NCBI GenBank assembly: GCA_033002965.1
Contig: JAURVB010001876.1
Coordinates: forward strand, 1 to 64,000
Length of the DNA stretch: 64,000 bases
DNA from: Piper betle
Lineage: Eukaryota; Streptophyta; Magnoliopsida; Piperales; Piperaceae
Reading direction: 5' to 3'
How positions within the stretch are numbered: the stretch's first letter is position 1; each line of letters begins with the position of its first letter. The notes under the pieces were generated by a model. It searched no databases and was not told where the DNA came from. It saw nothing but the letters and a program-made list of their open reading frames with translations. The position numbers were made by a program, and so were the translations under genes. Positions 34,641 to 46,490 of this stretch are shown here, piece after piece.

Positions 34641-37600
34641 ATAAAGTATATAAGTAGAAGGTTGATAACATGGTATCTTTTTTAACATTAATATACTCTA
34701 TTTTTAGATTTTTAAAAAATGTACTAGTTAAAGATATTTTGAAATTAATTTTTATTATAATTACTTTGATAATTAAGATAAAATAGTTAAAACTATTAGA
34801 TTGTGTTGGACATCTATTCATACCCTTGTTATTATTTTATATTTATCTATATGAATTTTTAGTAGTGATGCCTATCAAATTGCTCCGAATAAAAGTTGTG
34901 GTTCATATTATTAAGTTATATGAGATGTAGCTCATGTAAAGTTCTTTATTGTTTAGTTGGTACAAAAAAATGAAAGAAATGTACAATCTGAAAATAATAA
35001 ACTCTATGGTGTTTGGTTAATTTTTTTTTAGGGAAATTTTACTTTTAATGTGGACATATAGTAGGAAATGTTAAGGAATGCAAAATTTTATTGGTTAGAG
35101 GGTAAACAAAGAAAATTTTCTTTATTAAAACAGATGACAAATGTACTTTTTTTCTTTCCTACCAAACACACAAAAAGGAACTTCAAAGTTTGATGGGATA
35201 TTGAATTGAAGAATTTATATTAAAGAATGTTATAACAAATAAAATTGCTAATGCTTCTACATTGTGGGTCCCGAATCCTAAAAACAGAAGAGGGTTAGGT
35301 CAGAAAAGATATTTAAGTATTTAAAATTTTGTCATTTATAATTACATAAATCTTACTTTAAAATATATGCTCCCAATTCTTTGATTATCACAGGAAAGAA
35401 TAGAAAAAGAAAAAAAATATTATAGCAAAGAATTTGTCCAATCAATCAACTCTTATATTACGGAGAACTAAAAGTCTACTAAAAAACTAAGAGATTAATT
35501 AAAATATATTAAATAAAAATATTATATTAATTATTTTAATTTATGTCTTCATTTAATTATTGCATCTCTAAACTAAGAATCTGTCATGTCCTCATTCAAT
35601 TTAAATTTGATTTATAAAATTAGAGTTAATCTCTAATATATTGCAATATTGCAATATTTGACCACTCCATGAAATGGGCAGGTGCAATTAGCCGGGCGTT
35701 AATATTAGGGATGAAGACATAAAGCCGCCATCAAATAAAGGCAATGTCCAATCCATGTATATATATGTAAGCAGACCACCTTTTCGCTCCTGCATTCAAT
35801 TGAAGAAGCAACATTTCAATGCTATGACAACTACTTCCTATTTCATGTTTTGGGAAGACATACTTGAATTCAGAAAAAGAGAGCTTGAATTCCGTTACCA
35901 TTTGTCTTTCTCTTTCAAACCCGGCTGCCTGCGGAGGAAACTTGGCAGCCAGAAGATAAGAGAAGAAAAATCTTGCTGGTACAATACAACTAATCCTTAT
36001 CCTGATTGAACTTGGACACTACCCAGAAAAAATCTGCGGCATGGTACAAAAATTATCAAGATTTTGATTAGCTGATCTGACTAAACTACTTCAGCCGTCA
36101 TCTAGAACTTAAAACCTAGAATTTTCACAGCAATATATTATTGAACGGAGGTTTGAGCTTCATTCGACATTTTCAACTATATCTGCCCATTCGTTGTATT
36201 TTTGTAGCATTAATATATATTTATGGTGCGCAAGTATGTATATTTGTGTGCACAGCACACTATGTAATGTATGATCATATATCGGGGTGAGAACAATTAT
36301 TAACAAACTGGCGATTCCAGATCTCTCAATTATCGCATACATCCAAACCTGAAAGGGCCAAATCTTTAAAAGGAGAAAATACCAATTACGTTTTATGTAG
36401 TACTCATTAAACAGAGAAGAGAAAAAGTCTATCTGAAGAGGTAGGTTTTCTTTCCCTTTTAAAATGTTGATATGAAATAATAAATTCTTTCATGGTCTTC
36501 AAAGCTCTCATGGCCATTGGCGACACAACTTGTCCAATTACACTGCTAAGAGTATTATCTACTCCTTGAATAATAACTTCGTGTTGCCATTTTCTCCCAA
36601 ATTTTTCACCAAAAAAATAAATGCTATTTGGAAAGACTGCGGGGACGTAACATGCAGCTATTCAAAGCACAAGAATTATAGATTTGTTTCTTTCAGTGAG
36701 TGCTTAAGTGATGTCATTATTCTCAGCCGAAAATTTTGACGTCGGAATGGTCAGTTAGAATTATAAGTACGTGTTTTCCTGAAACACTTTTAAGTGGCTT
36801 GTTCCAAGAGATGGTCTCAAGTTGATAGGAAAATATTAATAAAAGTTAAATTCTGTCATTCATTTAAATTGTATAATTTTTAAAAAAAAATCAACAAAAT
36901 TGCCTTCATAATTACGAACGGCCCATAACTTATTTTATACTGACATAGAAACTTACGAGACTACTGTTTAGAAAGTCCTATTTCCAACCAAATATGATCC
37001 GAAATGCGCCTTAAAATAGTTATATACAAGGAATAGTTTTAGTATTACCATTTTTATATTTAATATTCCTTTACCCTATAAAACACCTAATATCAACAAT
37101 CAATCAATTAGACTAAATCCCTTACCAAAAACCAGTAATCTAAGATTCTTTCACTACTATTCGGGCCCACAGCTGATGTAAAATCTTGTGACCCGTTTCT
37201 TATCCAGTGGGCCACTACCAGACCGCACCAATTGTTTTTTGATTAAACCCTACAAAATCAACCCCCGTCCAACCGTCCATCTCATCAAGTCTACCATTTC
37301 ACCCCAATTTCAACGGGGATCCAACGGCCGTGATATCTCCTCACACCGCCCTCATAACCTGACATGTAACACTGTCATATACTCGTGGCAAAGAATACAT
37401 TGGTCGGCCAGTGGGTCCCACCTGGCATGTTTTCTTAATTTGCAGCGTCAGCAGCTATTTATGTACCAATTAATCTGCCCTCCGACTGGTGGAAAAGAGG
37501 GTCCCATGCAACACATTGCATGCTTGGTTTGGCCTCGTAGACGGTAGTCTTACTAGCTCCCCTTTCGTGTTTCGAGCCTTAACACATCACCAAACATTTC

Positions 37601-37731
37601 CTTCTCTTTTTGCCGAGTTGCTCCTCCAATTCTCTCTTGGAGAGCCTCTTCATCTTATCTTGGTAACTATCCAGATTGATCTCTAGCTACTACTACTCCT
37701 AATTCGGTGTCTTGATCTTCAGTTTTCAACA
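34487..37731. other. AT-rich intergenic DNA with a TA microsatellite; HIPP upstream region
   Basis: A pure (TA)n run lies at about 34590-34636. 34640-37100 is AT-rich with no gene recognised. 37140-37731 has higher GC and pyrimidine content and probably includes the promoter and leader of the HIPP gene at 37788. Confidence 0.45.
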
Positions 37732-37785
37732 ATGGAGATCCTATCTAGAATCAGATCGTCCGGCGGCGGGGAGGGCTCCTGCTAG
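37732..37785 (+). promoter_or_regulatory. Upstream ORF of 17 codons before the HIPP start
   Basis: ATG at 37732 opens a 17-codon frame (MEILSRIRSSGGGEGSC) closed by TAG at 37783-37785. The HIPP ATG follows two bases later at 37788. If the leader includes this region, the arrangement would require reinitiation or leaky scanning and could dampen translation. Whether the transcript starts upstream of 37732 is not known. Confidence 0.5.
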
Positions 37786-37787
37786 AT

Positions 37788-38717
37788 ATGAAGGTAATAT
37801 TTTAAAAGATGGTTCATCTTCTATGTATAAATGTTGTTTTATATACTAAGATTGTTTTGAGATGGCTTCACTTTAATCTTCTCTTTTGATCACTTTTTTG
37901 TTGCATAGAATGATGATCTTGTTTTTAAAGATGCTATATGCATGTTTCTTTTGGATTGACTCATGGTTTGGCTTTGTTAGCTTTACCAGATATTCAATCA
38001 GGAATGTGGCTTTCTTTTTGACCGAGGAATGTCTCAGTATATTCTTGTCTACTTTTATGTTCAAAACCATATTATAGACAAGTGTTTCAACATTTTTTGA
38101 GCTGGTGGTATACAAATGCTTGCAGAAAGTGGTGTACAAATTGGACATTCCGGATGGCACAGCCAAGCGCAAGGCCATGAAAGCTGTGTCTACCCTAAGA
38201 GGTAACTCTTCTCTCCAAAACAACTTGAATAATTACCAATATGTATTTTAGATCAATTTTTTATGTATCACTAGATCTAAAGCAATCAGTTCAACCAATT
38301 TACTTCAGGAATCGATTTCATCGCCATCGATATCAAAGCAAAGACGTTAACAGTGATTGGACTGGTTGATCCGGTGGATGTGGTGAGCAAACTTAGGAAG
38401 ACCTGGCCAACTGATATCATCTCTGTAGGGCCAGCAAAGGAGCCAGAGAAGCCAAAGGAGGAACCCAAGAAGGAGGAGGCCAAGGAGGAAAAGAAGGAGG
38501 AGACCAAGAAGGAGGCCAAGGGTGAGGAAGGGAAGCAGGAACCAAAGAAAGAGGAGCCCAAAAGGAAGAGGAAAAGAAGAAAGAACAACCAGATTCAATA
38601 GTTGTACAGGAGATCCTCAAGGCTTACCAAAGAGCCTATTATCCTCCTCCTTATACCACCACTCACAGCTATGCTCACAGCATGGAAGAGGACCCAAATG
38701 CATGTGTTATTTCTTAA
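37788..38717 (+). CDS. Heavy-metal-associated isoprenylated plant protein (HIPP), one frameshift
   Basis: Exons are 37788-37793 (ATGAAG only), 38126-38201 and 38309-38717. The protein starts [20 protein letters not shown] and continues [18 protein letters not shown] and [20 protein letters not shown], an HMA fold. A Lys/Glu/Pro-rich tail and the ending [11 protein letters not shown] follow, where CVIS is a farnesylation-type CaaX box. The metal-binding CxxC of canonical HMA domains is absent (position occupied by IPDGTA), as in a well-known HIPP subgroup. An A4 run at 38560-38563 should be A5; the loss of one base shifts the frame and would remove the CaaX end. With the base restored the length is 163 residues. 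The tiny first exon of two codons is typical of this subgroup. The paralogue at 44219-45157 is intact. Confidence 0.88.
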
Positions 38718-40454
38718 TAACAATGTGCAACTAAGTACTATAGGTTCCTCTTCATTTCTTTTCTTCTGTTTTTTTGGAATCTTCACTAGGAATTATAAGT
38801 TAAGAACATCGGTATGTTTCAAAATTATATGCGCATATGGATGGATGTATGTATATCTACCTGTGAGGGACCAATTTTGAATGTGGTATTTGTGAAATAA
38901 GCAATTGTATATGATCAGAATTGGAAGGGAATGGTTATGTGTTTACAATACGCCCAAAGACGATTGTCAGGATTCTACCAACCATAACACAAGTGCTCTT
39001 GATTAAGATGTAGCTAGTAGGTTTGCAGTACACACAAGCACGCATTCGCCCATTGGAAAACCAAGAAAACTGGGTATAGTAAATAGAAGGGATGGTTACC
39101 TTCAAGAAGAACCAAAGGACAAAGGCTGCTTTGTTAGGTTGGAAGGTCATTGTTTTTTGTATCATTCTCCTATACATCTACTGGCTGCTTAATATGTTAT
39201 GTTAGGTGGCGTGCCCCATTTGAAGTAACTTAAATTTTTAGTGCTGCTCTAACAGGTTTGTATGGGCACATACGAAGCATGCAAAATGACGTATCGCATG
39301 ACAACTAAGGCTTTCCCCTCGAATATCGTTTCTTCTTCAACATTGATGCCCATCTTTTCAATATATTTTGCTGAACTCATGCTTTCAATTATCTGCCCAA
39401 AATTATTCCTTTGGTTTGAAGTTTCTAGCGGGTAATCTATGAACCCATCATATCAAGAGCGACTATTTGGTTTGCTTTTTAAAAAAAAAATCAAGAATGG
39501 CTACATTATATATCTTCAACCTCACACGTTAAAATGCTAATTGCTAAATTACAATAAATGGTTGCCGTATAGGATATATGAAGACAATTACGTGTACTTT
39601 TATATATGTTCTCATCTACTAACTAGTAATTCGTGGCCACTAGCACAAAAATATGTAATATTTGGCCATCATATAACAATAAGAAAACTCCAATCCTCTG
39701 TATATTTGCAAAAAAATAAAATATTCGTGGCTTGAATTGAGCCATCTCAACATTTATCACCTAATTAAGGCCCATATAAAATGACTCAAAAAATATTAAT
39801 ATTTTCAACTCGGCTTATAATCCTTATAAGCTTACATAAAACACCTAGCACATTAAAAATTTTTTATCGTGGGCTCTTAAAAATTTATAAAAATAAGATA
39901 ACGTACCACATTCCAAAGAATAAAATCATTAAAAACAATGAAATATCCTAAAGCAAGTACCAAACAGCATAAGACTACAGGAATGGGGTACGACATCCTG
40001 CGGGACCCAATGAGCCAAATGTCGGTCGGCCGCATGTGCTTGAGTAGCTCACAAAACTATTTGCTCCCAAAGTATTCTGTCTTTTATGGTTATCAGATTT
40101 GTCATTGATCACTTCGGCTTGAAACAGATTAAGAATTATTAATTATTATTCTTTACCATTTTAATAAAATTTATAAAATAATCTATAAAACAAACCTTGC
40201 TAATTGTCAATCAAAATGGTTACAGTAAAAGGCCTCATCATTACCGGTTTGCTATTTCACCAAAAACTAATTATTGATTTTACTCAATTAAAACTATAGA
40301 AATTTGACACTTGTTTAATTTTTTGTGTGAACACTTAATGAAAATTATGAAAGTGGTAAATACTAATCGTATATATTGACCATATTTGCAATTAGTAAAA
40401 CAGTAAAAGAAGGGTCATTCTTTGTAAATTTATTAATAATTCGGTTTTTGAGAG
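38718..40454. other. HIPP 3' region and AT-rich intergenic DNA
   Basis: The first few hundred bases are probably the 3' UTR. The remainder is AT-rich without a supported gene. Confidence 0.4.
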
Positions 40455-40463
40455 AAATATTAT

Positions 40464-41168
40464 GGGAAAATATCATAAATAACTAAATTTCAAGATTTTT
40501 ATCATAAATATACAAAATTTTAAATTTATATAATATATAGTCAGATCTCAAATTTTTAATTTACATATAGCCAATTCATGTATTTTAAGAATATTTTACT
40601 CATAATATTTGTTTTATTGATATAAATACCTTTGTTCTAACTTTAAATTTTCTCATACATATATTTTTGGGTTTTATATAATGGATGGTATTCATTTTTT
40701 TAAAATATTCATAATAAAAATATATTGGATTAAACAAATGTTCTAATTTTTAATAAAACGTGACAATTTCAAATTAAAATTTTTAACAACTAAAAATATA
40801 TTTATTTTATTTTATTTTTATTTTTGATGGCCTAAAATTTAATTTTCTTTTTAATTGTCCAAAATTCAATAAAAATATTTTTTTCTTTTTAGCTCGTCAA
40901 TAATATAGTTTTATATTCTATTTAATATTCATCAATTAATTTTTTATTTATAGTTATAAAGTTAGTAAAAAATTATAAGTTTTATCTATTATATATTTTG
41001 GTATTAGTAAAAATAAATCTTATGGGTATTTTTATCATTATTTAAAAAATGATAAAATTTGGTCATAATCGATATAAATTTTTTAAAATGACTATTTCTG
41101 ATATAATTTTAAAATTGACTATTTTTTAAAAAGAAACTTTGAAATGTGGCTATTTATGATATTTTCCC
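40464..41168. mobile_element. Mutator-like MITE, 705 bp, with 9-bp target duplication
   Basis: The left end GGGAAAATATCATAAATA and the reverse complement of the right end agree over about 30 bases with few mismatches. The element is flanked by AAATATTAT at 40455-40463 and again at 41169-41177, a perfect 9-bp duplication, which is the signature of Mutator-like elements. The interior is AT-rich with no transposase. Confidence 0.85.
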
Positions 41169-41177
41169 AAATATTAT

Positions 41178-44100
41178 TATGAAAACAATACTGTTTGCAG
41201 TACTTAGAATCAATTAATATTTAGACATATGAACTTCAAGTGAAGTATAAAAATCAAAGTTAAAAACTCCTTTTGAGCCCAAAAAAACTTTTCTTCACTC
41301 CAATATAATTTTCTAAGTCAGATTCCATAAGCAACTCCTTACTAATAGATTTAATGATTAATTTCTTGAGTCAAGTAATATAAGCTATTAAAACATATTA
41401 TTTTTTAAAATTAAATAAATCAATGTTTTAAGAATTATAAATAATATTTTATCAATTTCAAGTGTCAAAACTGCAATAATATATATTAATTTTATATATC
41501 TTTTATTTATTTGACTGAAAATAATATAAACTAGGTAGTGACTTGTGAAATTGCAATCTATACTTAAGTGCTGTTTAAATATTTTACAGAATATTAGATG
41601 TGATTGTAAATTTTATATGAAATCTCAAAAATATGTTATCACAATTTTTTAATGGTAATAATAATTGATGCTACTAGTAGATGACCGTTAAAAATAACCA
41701 AATTTAAAATCGCTATTGAAAAGATTTTCACCTATTGAGCACAAAATTTGGTCCGAATAGACACAAAAAATAGTCACAAAAAAGTTGAGATGGAAAATTT
41801 TATATAAAATCTCAAGTAACTAGTATCACAATTTTGTATTATAATATAAAAGCAATAGTAATAAATGTTTTCGTTGGTAAAAGATGATAACCGTTAAAAG
41901 TAACCAAATTTAGTTGTTTCTATTAAAAAGATTATACCTATTAACTAGAAACTTCGGTACGAATGGGCACAAAAAATGATTGCTAAAGGACACTATAAAA
42001 TGGTCACCAAAAGTCACTAAAAAGTGGAATTTTACTTATGCCTTTGTTCGTGACGCAACAAAATAAAAGGTGAAGGGTGAACCTTTTTGCGGACACAAAA
42101 AATGAACCTCAAAAAGATGTGAGTTCATATTTAGTACATAGTAAAAGATGTGTATGAATTGGCTTGGGGTGAATTACGAGTTGATTTCGTTCAATGACCT
42201 GCCGAATCGCGCCTAACTCTCAAATTATTAAACTATGATAAAAATCATGTATAAATTGCTAATTGTAAATTTGTTTTTTTAATGAAAGAAGGAATGAAGT
42301 TATGCACAAGACCATTACAGATCTGGGTTTTATTAAGATTTCGACATAATGGTCTTGTTTTAGAATTTCTTATTTTACTCAAATAGTCTTGTTAATTTCG
42401 AGTTTTCCATGAAATTTGGATAGGGCTGTAAAACTACAAACTCTGCTCGCCGAGTGCGTTTGCTATCAATCAAACAAAGTGTTTTAACTTGCTCTGTGTG
42501 TGTGGTCTCGTATTTAAATTTAATTGTGATTTTGACTATTTATTAATAAGTCTATTTATGTGATCTATTAGGTATTCGATTGACTTATATATATATTGGT
42601 TAATTAAAATATGGGGTTATGTAAAGTGTGGAGACCAGAACACTTATTTTCAATGATCTTCAAATTGGATGTATGGTATTTTTTCTAATTTCACATCATC
42701 TGAAAAGAACAAACCAATCATCAATAACAGTTTAGAAAATCCAAACGTTGTAGACTCAAGTAACAATCTATATATGGATTCAGGTACACTTTTTGTATTT
42801 ATTTATTTTTTTGACATATGTTGATCCTAGAATTTCCAACACATTCTACGTAAAGTTGTTAAAATTTTCATCAAATGGCATTAGGTAACCCTCATTCTGG
42901 AACTCTCATGATCATCAGTACGTATGCTCTGTCGTCCAGTTCATGTTTTTTAGAGGATGTCAAATTTTACTATCATGCAATTAGCCATTCATTACACATC
43001 CAGCCTCTTAGTCACTTACCTTGTCTGACGAAATTGTGCTTAAAAGGAGTGTTGAAGAGTGGAGTCTCAGTGCTGCTTTTATTTATGTAGCATTCAAATA
43101 CATCAAGTTTAATTCTGATATATGTACCGAATATTTCTGTCGGTTGATGTGAGGAGGAAGATAGCCTCGCTGCTCATCAATCGGGAAACTCAATAGTCTC
43201 TGTACGAGTGGTAGTTGTTGAAACTTGATCAAAGGTTTAAACCTTGCCACCATGTTGACACCATTGCCTTCTTTACGAGGCGTTGAGTTGTTTGTTGGGT
43301 CGATTTTTCTCTGTGATAAATTAAAAAATGATAAAAAAGAGTGAAAAAATGGATATTTTGACACAATCATTAGAGACAATGCACCTTTATTCAAATCAAT
43401 GGATATAAGTATCCATTCACAACAGGGTAGAGAGAGTGCCTATGTGGTCACAATTTCTAATAAAAGGCATAATAGGTGAGGTTTCATTTAGTTCTTTTCC
43501 TAAAAGCATGCCCTCCTAAAATCACCAATCCCAGAGGCAGACCATGAATGGCAAGTAGACTAGTTGATGTGGTGTGTGGTGTAGATCATTAACTCATTAA
43601 TATTCTTGATCCATGTCCATTTGAACTAAAATTAGGCTAGACTATAATAGTTTAATATCTTATATATAAATTCTATTTAATGTTAAAAATAAATTATAAT
43701 TAAGTGATAAGATAAATAATAATAATTTGATTTTTTATTTTTTATTTTTATTGTATGTTGATTGGTTAAGCCTCTTACATACTTTTAATCACAAATTAGT
43801 ATTAAATTTTCCTTTTATTAATAAGAGTAGATAGGGTATTTAAACTACTACTAATAATTGTACACTGGTCAAGTATTAATGTTGTCTATTTGTATCAAGG
43901 ATGGACTTATGACAGGACTCTCACCAAATCTCAAAAGACAATGCCCAATTTGTTAATCATAACAGAAAAACGACATTAAGGAGAGCAGTCAAAATCATCC
44001 AAAAACATTATTTAAGTTCCATTTTACAATGACAATACTGATACAAACGATCGTATTTTTGCAAAGCTAAAACAAACAATTCAAACTAATACATAGTACA

Positions 44101-44218
44101 CCACTTCCTTGCCACCTTATTAGACAGAATGCACTAATCAACAAACTAACTGCACGAATTATGTAAACCTCTGCTCACGAAGAAATGGCTTCTTCTAGTT
44201 TTTTGGTGATGTAGCTAG
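41178..44218. other. AT-rich intergenic DNA with a diverged ~185-bp tandem repeat
   Basis: Two related blocks at about 41606-41790 and 41791-41995 share AAATTTTATAT-AAATCTCAA, ATCACAATTTT, GATGACCGTTAAAA-TAACCAAATTT and GGCACAAAAAAT-type stretches. They may be the remnant of a transposon with subterminal repeats. No gene was recognised elsewhere in the interval. Confidence 0.5.
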
Positions 44219-45157
44219 CTAGCATATGACACAAGCATTTGGATCTTCCTCCACACTTTGAAAATGGTAACGCATACCGAGATGGGGATTGTTGGCTTGG
44301 AGAGCCCTGATTAACTCAGCCATCTGCTCATTGGGGTTCTTCTTTGGCTCTTCTTTCTTTGGCTCTTCTTTCTTTGGCTCAGCTTTCTTGGGCTCCTCTT
44401 TCTTGTTCTCACCAACTGATACAATCTCTGTATGCCAGGCTTTCCTTAGTTTGTTCACTACTTTCACAGGATCCACATTGCCTATGACTGTCAGCTTCTT
44501 GTCCTTCATTTCCATAGAGATGGACTCAACTCCTGCCATTTTACAACAAACAAGATTTTATTAGCAATTTGAAGAAGACCCATTTTAGGTTTTGTAATCT
44601 ATGCTCCTAAGTTGAATCAGATGGCATACCTGAAATACCAGATACTGCCCTCAAGGCCTTCTGCTTGGCTTTTTCATCCTGTAGTTCCACTTTCACCACC
44701 ACTTTCTGCAATTCAATAAGACAGAATATAAAAGATGAATTAGAGTCAATCAATTGAGAAGGATTCTCGATTGATTTCAGGATAAGATAATATCATCAGA
44801 AGGTGTGTTAAAGGAACAAAAGAAGTGAGAATGGCTTGGCATCAAAGCCTTAAAACTAGTAAAGTTGTAAACAGAAATGCATCAGCAACTAAAAACAAAA
44901 AAGTTGGCATCCATAAAGCAAATCAGATTTTCTTAACCTGGTTTGGTGACAAGAGCAAAAGACCAAGGGAAGTGATATAACACTCACAAATTTTTCTTTT
45001 TACTCTCCCGAGAACAGGAATCATCCACTACTTCCTAACCATCTAGTGCTCACAGTTTTAGAACAAAACAAAGGCCAACTATGCTAAGCAACTAGAAAAA
45101 CAAAAACCCATACAAGTATAAACAATATACTCAATAAGATCTCAATCTAACCTTCAT
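44219..45157 (-). CDS. Heavy-metal-associated isoprenylated plant protein (HIPP), intact
   Basis: Minus-strand exons are 45157-45152 (ATGAAG), 44705-44630 and 44532-44219, all with GT-AG borders. The 131-residue product starts [20 protein letters not shown], contains [18 protein letters not shown] and [17 protein letters not shown], then a KKEEPKK repeat tail and the ending [11 protein letters not shown], where CVIC is a CaaX prenylation box. It lacks the CxxC metal site, like its paralogue at 37788-38717, with which it shares the exon layout and the two-codon first exon. The two genes are convergent and 5.5 kb apart. HIPPs are membrane-anchored or nuclear small proteins linked to metal and stress responses. 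Confidence 0.9.
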
Positions 45158-46490
45158 GGTCTGAGCTAGCTCACAAAAAGGAAGAGAGAGTGGAGCAAAT
45201 TAGCGGTGATAAGAGTGCTAGAGAGGTTAGTGTTGAGAGTGTGAGGGAGAGGTGAAGGGGAGAACGGGGGATTTAAGCTGGCAAAACAGTGGGGAATGGG
45301 AGAACTTTCGCAGAAGGAACTCTTGTCTTTGCGGGAGGATAAAGACTTACACTTTTTGACGTAGACTTGGTCTATATGTCTCACTCGTCGTCGTTGCCAA
45401 CGACTTGCCAAGTCAATTTTCACCATTTCTTACTTTCTTCCTATCACGCGGTTGAGTGCTTTTACCATCAAACACTTCCAAAAACTTGCTATCAGATTTC
45501 ACTCCTCAAATTTCTAATGTTATCTCCCATTCAATTCAAAGTTCCAGGAGTCTCTAAATCATTGGAATCCATGACAACCCCAGGCATTTGTTTAATAACA
45601 ACAGCTCTGCGTTCATCACATGACGGGGATCTTGTCATCTGAATCAGTCGTGAGCTGGGCGAATTGTACCATGATCATCTTCTCAGCAGAGTTAACTACT
45701 ACTAAGATGGATCGATCAACTCTTTTCCAGGTAGTTAAGTAGCACGAGATGCAAGAAATATAGTTAAGAAACTGTGGGCAAGACCCATGAGAGACCCATT
45801 GAGTTATCTAAATAACTTTGCGTGCTGGATTGAGTTTTTATGTCTTCATTCGGGGTCCTAGTTCAATTCAATGGCAGACACTAGTACGACTACTTTCTCA
45901 CAAAAATACAAATTAGTTTAATTAATTAGTGCTGAGCTGTTGTACTAACAAGTCAACGAGGTCAACTTGAAATTTCTTGATGCCCAAGATAAGGCCCATG
46001 AAGTACTGGGCAGTCTTTTTTGACAAAAGATGGAGATATCCTGGTCTCAGGAGGATGGATGACCCACATTTCTGCCCAGTGCAATAACATTTTGGCTTTT
46101 TTTTTTTTGTTCTAAAGGTGATCAAATAAAATCTTTTTGCAAGGCAGGATAAATCTGAAATATTGTCTTCATCTCCACTGTCCTTAACCATAAGCCATGG
46201 TCCAAGCATGACACGGACATACAGACAAACAATCCACATTTGTTACATACAAAAACCAACGTTGAAAACCATGTCCTGTTTCAGTATCACGAAGCAAGAG
46301 TGGATAACCAGTGCTGCATCATCAAAACAACATATTGTAATTCATGGAGTGCTCTGTGACTTTTAACAGAACCCTTATTCGGATCTGTATCAAATTTAAT
46401 ATCAGCAGGAAGTCCCCTGTTGTAAAAACAATTAGCCATGCAGAATAGAGCTAGAATGCTATAGCCTTCTTATGCAGATAAACTAATACA
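45158..46490. other. HIPP upstream region and intergenic DNA
   Basis: 45158-45400 is the likely leader and promoter of the minus-strand HIPP. The rest shows no recognised gene. A minus-strand open frame of 105 codons at 45922-46239 has no known domain. Confidence 0.4.

Noticed and set aside
38286..38620. Leu/Phe/Ser-rich minus-strand frames resembling membrane proteins
   Set aside because: They are the antisense of the Lys/Glu-rich HIPP tail.
45922..46239. 105-codon minus-strand frame with a plausible-looking protein
   Set aside because: No recognised family, no splice or start support; left as unannotated.
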